Shown: positions 25,790 through 35,913, numbered from the stretch's first letter. The stretch: 64,000 nt of DNA from Massilia phosphatilytica (GCF_002968015.1 NZ_PUIP01000003.1:1-64000), one strand, 5' to 3'. Notes: generated by a model from the letters alone, not told the origin. Program-made: numbers and translations.

Positions 25790-28180
25790 CTACATCGAGA
25801 GGCGGTCGTCGCGCCGCAGCATGTCCTGCAGCCCGGCCTGCCCCACGGCCGGGCTGAAATAATAGCCCTGCATCTGGTCGCAGTCGTGGTCGCGCAAGAA
25901 AGTCAACTGCTCCAGCGTCTCGACGCCTTCCGCGATCACCTGCAGCTTGAGGTTGTGGCCCAGGGCGATGATGGCGCGCGTGATGACTTCATGGCCGTTG
26001 TGCGAATCCGTCATCCCGCCGAGGAACGAGCGGTCGATCTTGATGCAGTCGACGGGGAATTTCTGCAGGTGGCTGAGGCTCGAATAACCGGTCCCGAAAT
26101 CGTCGATCGACAGGCGCACCCCCAGCAGCTTCAACTGCGCGAGCGCGTCGCGCGCCTCTTCCGGATGGTCCATCAGCTGGCTCTCCGTCACTTCCAGCTC
26201 CAGCCGGTGGGCGGGCACGCCGTGCCGGGCCAGCGTTTCCGCCAGCCGGTTCACGAAGCGGCGCTGGCGCAGCTGGCGCGCGGACAGGTTCACCGCGATG
26301 ACGAAATCGTCCACCCCCAGCGCGCCGAGCGCGCGCAGCGTGGCGCACGCCTCATCGAGCACCCAGTCGCCCAGCGGTACGATCAGGCCCGTCTGCTCCG
26401 CCACGGGGATGAATACGTCGGGCGCGATGATGCCGTCGACCGGGTGATGCCAGCGCACGAGCGCTTCGGCTCCCACGACCTTGCCGGTGCGCAGGTCGAC
26501 CTTGGGCTGGTAATCGAGCACCATCTCGCGGTTGCGGATCGCGCGGCTCAGGCCCGCTTCCAGCAGCAGGTGCTGGTGCACGACCTGGTTCAATTCCTCC
26601 GAGTAGAACTGCACGTTGTTGCGGCCGAGCGTCTTGGCGTGGTACATGGCGGCATCGGCGGCGCGCATGACGTCGTCGACCGTCCGCCCGTCCTGCGGGA
26701 ACAGGCTGACGCCGATGCTCGTGCCGGGCAGGATTTCCTTCCCTTCCACGACGATGGGCGCCGACACGCTCTGGCGCACCCGCTCGACGAGGCAGGCGAG
26801 CTGCGTCACGTCGGGCTGCTCGGCGATCACGAGGACGAATTCGTCGCCGCCGAGGCGCGCCACCGTGTCTTCCTCGCGCATGCTGTCGCGCAGGCGGACC
26901 GCGATCTCGCGCAGGACGGCATCCCCGGCCTCGTGGCCGAACGTGTCGTTGATATGCTTGAAATTGTCGAGGTCGAGGAACGCAAGCGCGCCCTGCCGCC
27001 GGTGGGCCGACGCCGCATCGATCGCGGCCTTCAGGCGTTCCAGCAGCAGCGTGCGGTTGGCGAGCCCGGTCAGCGCGTCGTGGTGCGCGAGGTGCTGCAG
27101 CCGGCGCTCGTAGTGCCGGGCTTCGGTGATGTCGTTGATCACGCCGACGAAGTGCGTCACGTCGCCGTCGACGCTGGCGACGGGGTCGATGCGCAAATCG
27201 TTCCAGAAGATCTCGCCGTTCTTGCGCCGGTTGCGCATGATCGAGCGCACGCTTTGCCGGGATGCCAGCGCGTCGTGGATGCGCCGCCGCTCGTCGACGT
27301 CGCAGTCGGCCACGCCCATGAAGCGGGGATTGCGGCCCTTCACCTCGGCCAGCGTATAGCCCGTGATCTGCTCGAACGCGGGGTTCACGTATTCGATCAC
27401 GTTGTCGGCACCGTCCGCGCAGCACGTGATCACGATCGCGTTCACGCTGGCATACATGGCCCGCTCGCGCACGCGCAGGCCGCGCTCGGCTTCCTTGCGC
27501 GCCGAGATGTCCAGGCCCGTGCCGAACACGACCGGCAGGCTGCCGAGGCTCGCGCGCGAGCAATGAAACAGGAAGCTCGTACGCTTCCCCTGCTTGCCCA
27601 CGAGGTCGGCCTCGTGGTACGACCCGCCGTGTTCGAACGCGTCCAGGATCTTTTTCACGATCGTCGCCTGGTCCCGCTCGTCGAAAAAGTTCTTGACGTT
27701 AAGCGTCGGCAACTCTTCGCTCTCCATCTCGAGCGCCTCTTCCAGCTGGTGGTTCCACAACAGCAGATGCCCGCTCTGGTCGATGACGTAGAACACGCAC
27801 GGCAATTCCTCGATGATGTCGGCGATCGGCAGGTCCTGGATCAGGGCGTAGCGGGTGGGCGCCAGGCCGGCGCGCGGCACGACGATGACGCTGAAGCCCC
27901 CAGACTGGTCGGGATCGAGCGACTGCGGGGCCACGGTCACCCGCACCGGCACCCGGCGCCCGTCGGCGCAAATCAGGTCGCCCGTCGAGTCCTCGTTGAC
28001 GCGCTCGCCGATCCAGGTCACGGATGCGGGGTCGTCGAAGGCGATGATCTTGTCGAGGCTGTGGTTGCGGATGTCGGCCGCGCCATAGCCGGCCAGCTTC
28101 TCGCAGGCGCGGTTCCAGCTCGTGATGGCCCCTGTCGCATCGACGACGAAGACCGCGAGAGGTAAAGGCGATAGGTTCAC
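25790..28180 (-). CDS. PAS-PAS-PAS-GGDEF-EAL cyclic di-GMP protein
   Basis: 796 residues, no membrane segment. Three PAS domains (about 1-105, 115-230, 235-355), then GGDEF with intact GGDEF (444-448) and I-site REED (435-438), then EAL with AEAL (571-574), LEVTES, and SIDDFGTGYSSLS with downstream VIAEGVET. Both cyclase and phosphodiesterase motifs are complete, so the protein could be bifunctional. The GTG start is well supported: GGAGGA lies four bases upstream. First gene of a three-gene operon with DUF504 and a small membrane protein. Confidence 0.92.
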   Translation of the reverse strand: MNLSPLPLAVFVVDATGAITSWNRACEKLAGYGAADIRNHSLDKIIAFDDPASVTWIGERVNEDSTGDLICADGRRVPVRVTVAPQSLDPDQSGGFSVIVVPRAGLAPTRYALIQDLPIADIIEELPCVFYVIDQSGHLLLWNHQLEEALEMESEELPTLNVKNFFDERDQATIVKKILDAFEHGGSYHEADLVGKQGKRTSFLFHCSRASLGSLPVVFGTGLDISARKEAERGLRVRERAMYASVNAIVITCCADGADNVIEYVNPAFEQITGYTLAEVKGRNPRFMGVADCDVDERRRIHDALASRQSVRSIMRNRRKNGEIFWNDLRIDPVASVDGDVTHFVGVINDITEARHYERRLQHLAHHDALTGLANRTLLLERLKAAIDAASAHRRQGALAFLDLDNFKHINDTFGHEAGDAVLREIAVRLRDSMREEDTVARLGGDEFVLVIAEQPDVTQLACLVERVRQSVSAPIVVEGKEILPGTSIGVSLFPQDGRTVDDVMRAADAAMYHAKTLGRNNVQFYSEELNQVVHQHLLLEAGLSRAIRNREMVLDYQPKVDLRTGKVVGAEALVRWHHPVDGIIAPDVFIPVAEQTGLIVPLGDWVLDEACATLRALGALGVDDFVIAVNLSARQLRQRRFVNRLAETLARHGVPAHRLELEVTESQLMDHPEEARDALAQLKLLGVRLSIDDFGTGYSSLSHLQKFPVDCIKIDRSFLGGMTDSHNGHEVITRAIIALGHNLKLQVIAEGVETLEQLTFLRDHDCDQMQGYYFSPAVGQAGLQDMLRRDDRLSM

Positions 28181-28395
28181 GAAATCCTCCAGAGAACCGG
28201 CCGGGCTTGCTTATGCATTGCGAGCGTTGGGCAATCATCATAGCGCAGTCACCTGCGATGCGGCGCCATATTTGCGGTGCATGGCGCCGCTCCCCTCCGA
28301 CGCGCTGATGGCGGGTTTTTGGGGTTCATTGCTACATGTCGGTTAGTTGCAGAATTCTCGTACAAGCCGGTCCGGCTTGCCGCACCGTCCGCCGG

Positions 28396-29994
28396 TCAGT
28401 GCGAGGCCGGGGCCGCCAGCGTTTCCGCGCCCCCGTCCACCCGGGCCGTCGCCACCGCGGCGCCGGCTGCCGAATCCTCCGGCACCGCGTCCCGCCGCCG
28501 CAACGCATAGCGGTTCAGGCCCGCCATGTGGATGCGGCACAGGTAGTCTTCCCAGTCGACCAGGCGCGCATCGACCGGATAGAGCCGCCGCGCCTCCTCG
28601 CCGAAGCGCGCGGCGAGCGCCAGCAGGCCGGCATTGTGGAAGCGGTAGCGCGGGTGCGCGTAGAAGGCGAAGGTCAGCGCCAGCAGGCGCGTGGTGCGCA
28701 GCTTTTCCAGCGCGCGCGTCGCGCCTGGCGCCCCGGCCAGGCGGCGCAGGCCGTTCCACGCGGTCGCACCGATGCCGAACGCGCCCATCACGAAGCGGAA
28801 CGTCCCCTCGCCGACCGTGCGGAAATCGTGCTTCGGTTCGGCGTGGAACAGGCGGTCGTACTTGCGCCAGTTGCGTTTGGATTCCGCCTGCAGCAGCCGG
28901 ATGAGTTCACCCAGCGCGAGCGGATTCGTCGAGCCGCTGCAGCATTGGTAGATGCGCCGGCCGGGCCGGGCGGACAGGGCCTCCGCGCCCGCCAGCACGA
29001 TGGCGTTCGCCACGAGGTCGACGGGAACGATGTCGATGATGCCATCGCGTCGCGCCGGGAAGAAGCTCGTCTTGCCGCGCGCGTAGGCGAGGATGACGGC
29101 GTCGGCCACCTTGACGCCCTCGATCCAGCCGGGCGCAGGCTCGCGCAGCGTGCTTTCGATGATGGACGGCCGCACGATCGTCAAGGCCTGCCCGTGCATG
29201 GCGCGCAGCGCGACCTGCTCGCCGAGCCACTTGGTGAACGTGTACGTGTCGTTCCAGCCGTGGCGCTGCGCTTCACGGATGCCAAGGTCGGTCAGGCGCC
29301 GGCGCAGCCGTTCCGGATCGGCGCCGCCGTCCTTCGCGCGCACCCGCTCGATCTTGCGCTGCAGGGAGCCGATCAGCGCGTCGACGTCGTACCACCCGTC
29401 GGGTTGGCGCGGGATGGTGTCGCGCGCAGGGCCGGCCGGGGCCACGACCTGCTCGCGCATCTCGCCGCGGTTGTAGCCGTTCACATAGCAGGTCGACACG
29501 TGCACGAGCGGCGCGTCCGCCACCCGCGCGAACGCCGCCACGTGGCGCAGGCTCAGCGTGTTGATCGCCAGCGCCTCGTCGAGCGGTTCACGGAAGTCGA
29601 CGCTGGCGGCCGCGTTCACGACCACGTCCACATCGCGCGCCAGCCCGGCAAAGCGCGCGGGCGCCAGGCCGAAGCCCGGCACGGTGATCTCGCCCGTCAC
29701 GCAGTCCACGCGCTCGGCCAGGAAGCGTTCCAGCCAGGCGGGACGCACAGCGCGCAGGTGGTCGAACACGGACGATGCCGCGACCTCGCGCTCGAAGCGC
29801 GCGCGTGCGTCGCCGCTCCCGCCGGCGCGGATCAGCAGCACGATGCGCCCGATGTCGGGCACGGTGCGGATCAGCTTTTCCAGCAAGACCTTCGCGACAA
29901 AGCCCGTCGCGCCCGTGAGCAGGATGCGCTTGCCGGCAAAGGCGGCGCGCACGTCGGGCAGCGCGGCGGCTGCCTCGTTGATGGTGGTCGTCAT
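28396..29994 (-). CDS. Fatty acyl-CoA reductase (FAR family)
   Basis: 532 residues. N-terminal extended SDR (TGATGFVAKVLLEKLIRTVP from residue 27; NAAASVDFREPLDEALAINT; VHVSTCYVNGYNRGEM; YTFTKWLGEQ with the Tyr/Lys pair) and a C-terminal FAR-type helical domain. The family reduces fatty acyl-CoA or acyl-ACP to alcohol using NADPH, for wax esters or ether-type lipids. It is last in a three-gene strand-matched set after a methyltransferase and a DUF2156 protein (15 bases upstream). GGAGA precedes the ATG. Confidence 0.85.
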   Translation of the reverse strand: MTTTINEAAAALPDVRAAFAGKRILLTGATGFVAKVLLEKLIRTVPDIGRIVLLIRAGGSGDARARFEREVAASSVFDHLRAVRPAWLERFLAERVDCVTGEITVPGFGLAPARFAGLARDVDVVVNAAASVDFREPLDEALAINTLSLRHVAAFARVADAPLVHVSTCYVNGYNRGEMREQVVAPAGPARDTIPRQPDGWYDVDALIGSLQRKIERVRAKDGGADPERLRRRLTDLGIREAQRHGWNDTYTFTKWLGEQVALRAMHGQALTIVRPSIIESTLREPAPGWIEGVKVADAVILAYARGKTSFFPARRDGIIDIVPVDLVANAIVLAGAEALSARPGRRIYQCCSGSTNPLALGELIRLLQAESKRNWRKYDRLFHAEPKHDFRTVGEGTFRFVMGAFGIGATAWNGLRRLAGAPGATRALEKLRTTRLLALTFAFYAHPRYRFHNAGLLALAARFGEEARRLYPVDARLVDWEDYLCRIHMAGLNRYALRRRDAVPEDSAAGAAVATARVDGGAETLAAPASH

Positions 29995-30009
29995 GTGGGT
30001 CTCCGTGGC

Positions 30010-31017
30010 CTAGATGATCCGCGTCAGGCGGAACATGGCCGTCATGGCGAGGGCCGGCAACGCGTTACGGTGGCAGCAATACGTCTTTTCGACCTGCCTC
30101 TGGAAGCGCGACTTGGCGAATTCCAGCCCCTTGAAGTTGTAAAGGAAGTCCATCCGCTCGCGGATCACGGACAGGGTCGCGCGCAACAGGCGCGATTCCT
30201 GCGGCTCGATCGCGTCGGACAACATCAGCGGCGTCAGGCCCAGGTCGACGCACGGCACGCCTTCTTCCTGGAAGCGCGCGATCGCATGCGCCATCAGCGC
30301 GTACCACAGGCCCTGGCGGAAATTGGCGGACGAGCGCGAGATGTTGGGCACGTAGCCGGCCAGGCGGCCATCGCGGTACAGCGGATCGAAGAACACGAAC
30401 CCCACGGCCTCGTCGTCGCGGTACGCGTAGAAGTAGCGCGTGCCTTCGCGGTAGTCGACGATCATCGGCCGGATCAGGAAGCGGATCTCGTTGTTCTTGC
30501 AACGCCGCGTGCGGATCCAGGCGTCGGAAATCCGGCGCACGTCGTGGTCGAAGCCGCCCTCGCGGATCTCGATGCCGTCCGCGCGGGCGGCATTGATGGC
30601 CGTGCGGATGACCTGCTTGCGCGCGCCGCGCAGCGACCAGCCGTCGAGCGCCAGCCGCGACTCGCTGCCGAACTGCGTGCCGTAATAGCCATGGCGGACA
30701 TGCAGGTGGTCGACGACGCCCTTGCCCACCTGGACGAAGACGGCGTCGGGATAGCGGTCGACGAACGCGGTGAGCATCGCGTCGCGCAGGTGCGGCGGGC
30801 ACACGGGCTCGCCCAGCGCGAAGCGGATGCCCCAGTACTTCGCGAAGGCGATGTAGCCGACGCCGGGCACTTCGAAATACGACATCCCCGGCTGCATGGT
30901 GCAGAACGACAGCGCGTGGCCGCCGTATTGCCGCAGGACGGCGGCACGCCTGGCCGTATCGTGATGGGACAGGTCGGCGGCGATGTGCCGCTCCAGCGCG
31001 ACAGCGTGTTGGCTCAT
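30010..31017 (-). CDS. DUF2156 (LPG-synthase C-like) acyl/aminoacyl transferase
   Basis: 335 residues, a double-GNAT-like domain: HALSFCTMQPGMSYFEVPGV, GYIAFAKYWGIRFALGEPVC, YRDDEAVGFVFFDPLYRDGR, LDFLYNFKGLEF-like ending MDFLYNFKGLEFAKSRFQRQ. This matches the soluble C-terminal domain of phosphatidylglycerol lysyltransferases (DUF2156), here without the membrane flippase part. It could add an amino-acyl or acyl group to a lipid. Set between a methyltransferase and a fatty acyl-CoA reductase. CGGAG precedes the ATG. Confidence 0.8.
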   Translation of the reverse strand: MSQHAVALERHIAADLSHHDTARRAAVLRQYGGHALSFCTMQPGMSYFEVPGVGYIAFAKYWGIRFALGEPVCPPHLRDAMLTAFVDRYPDAVFVQVGKGVVDHLHVRHGYYGTQFGSESRLALDGWSLRGARKQVIRTAINAARADGIEIREGGFDHDVRRISDAWIRTRRCKNNEIRFLIRPMIVDYREGTRYFYAYRDDEAVGFVFFDPLYRDGRLAGYVPNISRSSANFRQGLWYALMAHAIARFQEEGVPCVDLGLTPLMLSDAIEPQESRLLRATLSVIRERMDFLYNFKGLEFAKSRFQRQVEKTYCCHRNALPALAMTAMFRLTRII

Positions 31018-31102
31018 GTGGGCTCCGGTTGGATTCGATGGGCGGGCGCGCCCGCGCGGCCCAATCAGGACCGCGGCGGACCCGCACGTCGGAACGATGT
31101 CC

Positions 31103-31750
31103 TCAGGCCGGTTTCTGGCCGAGGACCGACCAATAGCAGTCGAGCAGCAGCAGCTTGTAGTGCTTCTGTTCGCTGACCTGCAGGCCGAACTTCTTCATCC
31201 ACTCCGGATAGTTGTAGATGTTGTGGAAGGCGTTCCCGGCGAATAGCCAGAAAAAGCCGACGGCCCCGTACCAGTACAGGGTCTTGACGACGCGGCTGAA
31301 CACGTTCCCGGTCGGGAACGAGAAATCGCCAACGACGATGTGGGCGCCCGGGCGGCCCAGGCGGATCAGGTGCGCGAGCACGCGCAGCATCATGTCCTGC
31401 TCGAACACGTTCAGGAAGAAGTTCGCGACGACCATGTCGTACTGTTCGAATTCCTCGATCAGCATGATGTCGCTGTGGACCTGGCGGATGCGCACCTGGA
31501 CGCCTTCGCGCTCGAGATTGGCCTGGAATTTCTTCAGCATCGTCGCCGACAGGTCGACCACCGTGACCTCGGCGCCGAGCCGCGCCGCATGCACCGCATC
31601 CCGGCCGTGGCCGACGCCGGCGAACAGCACCTTGTCGCCCGGACGCAGTTTGTCGAGCATCGCGACCTTGCAGTGGTGGATGGATTTACCGCTGTAGAAC
31701 GCACTGAGCCAGTCGTAGATCGGCCCTACGAGCTTGTACTTGTCTCTCAT
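31103..31750 (-). CDS. Class I SAM-dependent methyltransferase
   Basis: 215 residues. Motif I VLFAGVGHGRDAVHAARLGA, acidic residue in VTVVDLSATMLKKFQ, and VVANFFLNVFEQ as the post-I region. The start KLVGPIYDWLSAFYSG resembles lipid or quinone methyltransferases (UbiE/PmtA-like). The start is chosen at MRDKYKLVG after GGAAGGG. First gene of the strand-matched set with DUF2156 and FAR. The substrate is unknown but a lipid is plausible. Confidence 0.82.
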   Translation of the reverse strand: MRDKYKLVGPIYDWLSAFYSGKSIHHCKVAMLDKLRPGDKVLFAGVGHGRDAVHAARLGAEVTVVDLSATMLKKFQANLEREGVQVRIRQVHSDIMLIEEFEQYDMVVANFFLNVFEQDMMLRVLAHLIRLGRPGAHIVVGDFSFPTGNVFSRVVKTLYWYGAVGFFWLFAGNAFHNIYNYPEWMKKFGLQVSEQKHYKLLLLDCYWSVLGQKPA

Positions 31751-32035
31751 GTTTGCCCTTCCGGTCTTTCCGACCTTGATATGTGTCTCCTCTGCCCCGT
31801 CCACGTTGCATGAACGTCAAGCACCATTAGAGTAATTGAAAGCCCGGGCATTCCACGCTCCGGCGCCTTGTCCTTGCGAGCCAAAAGACTGGCTTTGCGG
31901 GTCAGCGGCGTAAAGACCATCGCTCAACGCGCTGATTGAATGGCCACGGCGACCGCCCGTAAGTTGACACCCGGGAGGCGCCGAATCGATACTCGACGGG
32001 CATATTCCCCTTCGACCCACAACGCTGCCCGAACG

Positions 32036-33247
32036 ATGAAACTCTCCCTGCCGCTGTTCGCCCTCGCCGCCCTCGCCACCTCCGCGCACGCCGCCGAGCG
32101 CCTGACCGTCACCGTCACCCACGATCTCGCCATCGCGCGGCCGGCGGAGACCATCGCCATCCCGTGGAAGAGCGTCAATGACGCGCTGCCGCATGCCGGC
32201 ATCCAGCACATCGTCGTGAAGGACGCGGCGGGCCACGTGCTGCCGCACCAGGTGACGAACGTGGCGCCGGAAGCGAAGGATCCGCAGAAGAACGGCGTGG
32301 CGTATGGCGAACTGCTGTTCCAGCACGATTTCGGGCCCGGCGAAAAGAGCGCCACGTTCACGGTCGAGAAGCTCGACGCCGTCGTGCCCCCGTTCCCGAC
32401 CAAGGTCTGGGCCCGCATCGTGCCGGAACGCCTGGACGACTTCGCGTGGGAAAACGACAAGCTTGCGCACCGCACCTACGGCCCCGCCCTCGCCGCCCCG
32501 GCGCCCGCGGGCTCGGACAAGGAAGTGCTGAAGACGAGCGGGCTCGATATCTGGTTCAAGCGCGTGCCCTACCCCATCGTCGACCGCTGGTACAACATCG
32601 GGCACGACCACTACCACCACGACGAAGGCGAAGGCATCGACATGTACAACGTCGGCACGACGCTGGGCGCCGGCGGCACGGGCATCTGGGCCGGCGGCAA
32701 GCTGTATTCGGGCATCAACTTCACGCACTGGAAGGTGCTGGCCAACGGCCCCGTGCGCGCGATCTTCGAACTCACCTACGCGGGCTGGGACGCGGCCGGC
32801 ACCACCGTCTCCGAGGTCAAGCGCTTCACGGTGGATGCGGGCCACTACTTCGACCGCATCGACAGCACGTTCACGTTCGCCGGTGGTCCGCTACAGGCGG
32901 CCGTGGGCCTGAACAAGGAGCCGGCCGACAAGGGCGAGGACGCGAAGTCCACGTTCACGGAAGATGCGAAGGCGAAGGCCCTCGTCCAGTGGGTCGCGCA
33001 AAAGAAGAGCGGCGACTTCGGCGTGGCCGTGATCCTGCCGTCCGCCGGCAAGCCCGCCTTCGGCACCGATGCGCGCAACGCGTTCGTGCTGGCGCCGGCC
33101 ACGTCCGGGCAGCCGTTGCGCTACTACGTGGGCGCCGCGTGGACGCGCGCCGGCGCGATCACGTCGCGCGAGCAATGGCAGCGTACCGTCGCCGACGAGG
33201 CAGCGCGCGTGGCCGCGCCCGTGCGCGTCAGCCTGTCGGCGCGCTGA
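32036..33247 (+). CDS. DUF4861 secreted protein, pectin-locus type
   Basis: 403 residues with a signal peptide (MKLSLPLFALAALATSAHA). Mature features include AIPWKSVNDALPHAGIQHIV, a His-rich GHDHYHHDEGEGIDMYNVGT, GGKLYSGINFTHWKVLANGP and RFTVDAGHYFDRIDSTF. I assign DUF4861, a family usually found beside rhamnogalacturonan or alginate enzymes; catalytic role unproven. ATG 31940 is also in frame but gives no signal peptide; neither start has an obvious ribosome-binding site. Stop overlaps the next ATG by one base. The 31751-32035 gap contains the promoter region and no gene. Confidence 0.78.
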   Translation: MKLSLPLFALAALATSAHAAERLTVTVTHDLAIARPAETIAIPWKSVNDALPHAGIQHIVVKDAAGHVLPHQVTNVAPEAKDPQKNGVAYGELLFQHDFGPGEKSATFTVEKLDAVVPPFPTKVWARIVPERLDDFAWENDKLAHRTYGPALAAPAPAGSDKEVLKTSGLDIWFKRVPYPIVDRWYNIGHDHYHHDEGEGIDMYNVGTTLGAGGTGIWAGGKLYSGINFTHWKVLANGPVRAIFELTYAGWDAAGTTVSEVKRFTVDAGHYFDRIDSTFTFAGGPLQAAVGLNKEPADKGEDAKSTFTEDAKAKALVQWVAQKKSGDFGVAVILPSAGKPAFGTDARNAFVLAPATSGQPLRYYVGAAWTRAGAITSREQWQRTVADEAARVAAPVRVSLSAR

Positions 33248-35913
33248 TGGACCGGCGCGACTTCTTCCGCGCGACCACGCTGGCCGCCGCGCTGCCGCTG
33301 GGCGGGTCGGGGCGCGCGGCGGCAGCGGCTTCGCGCGAATCTGGCGGCGCGGCGCTGGCCTGGCTCGAAGGCGCGCCATCGTTCATCACCGGCACGACGT
33401 TCGGCGTGCCGTGGCCGCGCGGCGCGGTTAAACAAAACCAGGACTTCGTCATCGACGGCGCGGCCGGCGAAGTCCCCGCGCAAAGCTGGCCCCTCGCGTA
33501 CTGGCCGGACGGCTCGCTGAAATGGACCGCGCACGCCCTCGGCGCCCGCGCCCGTCCTGACGCCGCCCTGCGCGTGCGTCCGGGCACGCCGCGCGCCCGC
33601 GCGGGCCACGTCGTCACCGTGCGGCGTACTGCCGACGGGTTCGTCGCCGGTACGGGCGTCGTCGACTGCACCGTGCCGGTACGCGGCCCCATGCTCGTGA
33701 CGGCCATCCGCCGCGCCGGCCGCGACATCGCCCGCAACGTCCGCCTCGTCGCGCTGCGCGACGACCAGCCGGAAGGCAGCACGCGCCGGACCGAATTCCA
33801 GAGCGACGTCGAGAAAGTCACGCTGGAGCAGGAAGGCCCGGTACGCAGCGTATTGAAAGTCGACGGACGGCATCGATACAAGGACCGCGCGTGGCTCCCG
33901 TTCACGGTCCGGCTGTACCTGTACGCCGGCGCGGAATCCATCCGCATCATGCACACGTTCGTGTTCGACGGCGACGAGCACGCGGACTTCATCCGCGGCA
34001 TCGGCCTCACGTTCGACGTGCCGATGCGCGACGAGCTGCACGACCGCCACGTGCGCTTTGCCGGCGAGGACAGCGGCCTGTGGGCGGAAGGCGTGCGCAA
34101 CCTGACCGGCCTGCGGCGCGACCCGGGCGCCGCCGTGCGCCGCGCGCAACTGGCCGGCGAACGCTGCCCGCCCGTGGCGGAGAAGGTCGCACCGCTGCTG
34201 CACCTCGTGCCCGCGTGGGGCGACGTCTCGTTGTCGCAGCTGTCCGCCGACAGCTTCCGCATCCGCAAGCGCACGCAGGCCGGCTGCGGCTGGATCGATT
34301 CCGCGTGGGGCCGGCGCGCGCCCGGTTGCGGCTACGTGGGCGGCGTATCCGGCGGCGTGGCGTTCGGCCTGCGCGACTTCTGGCAGCGCCACCCGACGCA
34401 ACTGGACATCCGCGCCGCGCACACGGACACGGCGCGCGCGACCGTCTGGATGTGGTCCCCGGACGCCCCCGCGATGGACCTGCGCTTCTACCACGACGGC
34501 ATGGGCATGGACACGCATGCCGAGGAGTTGCAGGGCCTGGAGATCACGTACGAGGATTACGAAAAGGGTTTCGGCACGCCGGTGGGCGTGGCGCGCAGCA
34601 GCGAGATCACGCTGTGGGCGTTCGAGGCGACACCGCCACGCGCGCGCCTCGTCGACATCGCGCAGGCCGTGCAGTCGCCGCCGCAACTCGTGCCGGCGCC
34701 CGCGCACCTCCTCGCGACGCAAGTGTTCGGTGCCCTGTGGTCGCTGCCGGACCGCAGCACGCCGGCGCGCGCGGCCATCGAGGACCAGCTCGATGCGCGC
34801 TTCGATTTCTACCGCAAGGAAGTCGAGCAGCGCCGCTGGTACGGGTTCTGGGACTACGGCGACATCCGCCACACCTATGACGCCGACCGCCACGACTGGC
34901 GCTACGACGTGGGCGGCTTCGCGTGGGACAATTCGGAACTGTCGCCCGACCTGTGGCTGTGGTACAGCTTTTTGCGCACCGGCCGCGCCGACATTTTCCG
35001 CATGGGTGAAGCGATGGTGCGGCACACGAGCGAAGTGGATACCTATCACCTCGGCCGCTTCGCCGGCCTCGGCTCGCGCCACAACGTGCAGCACTGGGGC
35101 TGCAGCGCCAAGCAGGTGCGCATCAGCACGGCCGTCTACCGGCGCTTCTATTACTACCTGACGGGCGACGAGCGCACCGGCGACGTCATGCGCGAGGTGC
35201 TGGACGCGGACCGCAAGCTGGACGACGTGGACCCGGTCCGCAAGCTCGCGAACCAGCCGCCGAAAGGGCCATATCCGGCACGGATCAGCTTCGGCACGGA
35301 CTGGGCGTCGCTCGTGGCGAACTGGCTGACCGAGTGGGAGCGCAGCGGCAGCCCGCGCTACCGCGACAAGATCCTCGACGGCATGCGCGACATCGCCGCC
35401 ATGCCGCACGGCTTCTTCAACGGCGACCGCATGGGCTATGAGCCGGACACGGGCCGGCTGCACAACATGATCGGCACCGGCGTGAAGGCGCTGCACCTCA
35501 ACGCCGTGTTCGGCGCCGTCGAGATCTTCGACGAACTGATACGCCTGACCGGCGATGCGGCGTTCGAACGGGCGTGGCTCGACTACTGCGAACTGTTCAA
35601 CGCCCCGGACGAGGAACAACGCCGGCGCCTGGGCGCGCCGCACGGCGCCACGCATGCGCTGACCGTCGGCCATTCGCGCCTGACCGCGTACGCGGCCTGG
35701 AAGCGCAAGGACCCCGGGCTGGCGCAACGCGCATGGCGGGAGTTCGCGGGCGACGACAAGGCGCGGCCGTTCCGCACCGTCCGCGTAGCCGGGCCGGACG
35801 TGCTGAACCCTGTCGACGAAGTGCCGTGGGTGAGCACGAACGAGACGGCGCAGTGGGGTCTCGCCGCCATCCAGAACCTGGCGCTGGTCGGCACCGCGCT
35901 GCCCCGCACCTAG
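33247..35913 (+). CDS. Exo-rhamnogalacturonan-lyase-like protein (PL26 type), Tat-exported
   Basis: 888 residues with a Tat signal (MDRRDFFRATTLAAALPLGG). The N-terminal segment GTTFGVPWPRGAVKQNQDF and LAYWPDGSLKWTAHALGA resembles the N-terminal domain of the exo-rhamnogalacturonan lyase PcRGLX. A large alpha-helical toroid (EVEQRRWYGFWDYGDIRHTY, QHWGCSAKQVRISTAVYRRF) follows. It is expected to release disaccharide units from the rhamnogalacturonan I chain end. The start overlaps the DUF4861 stop by one base. Confidence 0.82.
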   Translation: MDRRDFFRATTLAAALPLGGSGRAAAAASRESGGAALAWLEGAPSFITGTTFGVPWPRGAVKQNQDFVIDGAAGEVPAQSWPLAYWPDGSLKWTAHALGARARPDAALRVRPGTPRARAGHVVTVRRTADGFVAGTGVVDCTVPVRGPMLVTAIRRAGRDIARNVRLVALRDDQPEGSTRRTEFQSDVEKVTLEQEGPVRSVLKVDGRHRYKDRAWLPFTVRLYLYAGAESIRIMHTFVFDGDEHADFIRGIGLTFDVPMRDELHDRHVRFAGEDSGLWAEGVRNLTGLRRDPGAAVRRAQLAGERCPPVAEKVAPLLHLVPAWGDVSLSQLSADSFRIRKRTQAGCGWIDSAWGRRAPGCGYVGGVSGGVAFGLRDFWQRHPTQLDIRAAHTDTARATVWMWSPDAPAMDLRFYHDGMGMDTHAEELQGLEITYEDYEKGFGTPVGVARSSEITLWAFEATPPRARLVDIAQAVQSPPQLVPAPAHLLATQVFGALWSLPDRSTPARAAIEDQLDARFDFYRKEVEQRRWYGFWDYGDIRHTYDADRHDWRYDVGGFAWDNSELSPDLWLWYSFLRTGRADIFRMGEAMVRHTSEVDTYHLGRFAGLGSRHNVQHWGCSAKQVRISTAVYRRFYYYLTGDERTGDVMREVLDADRKLDDVDPVRKLANQPPKGPYPARISFGTDWASLVANWLTEWERSGSPRYRDKILDGMRDIAAMPHGFFNGDRMGYEPDTGRLHNMIGTGVKALHLNAVFGAVEIFDELIRLTGDAAFERAWLDYCELFNAPDEEQRRRLGAPHGATHALTVGHSRLTAYAAWKRKDPGLAQRAWREFAGDDKARPFRTVRVAGPDVLNPVDEVPWVSTNETAQWGLAAIQNLALVGTALPRT

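Noticed and set aside
31751-32035. Small gene in the gap before DUF4861
   Set aside because: No frame with start, ribosome-binding site and plausible composition; ATG 31940 is just an upstream extension of DUF4861.
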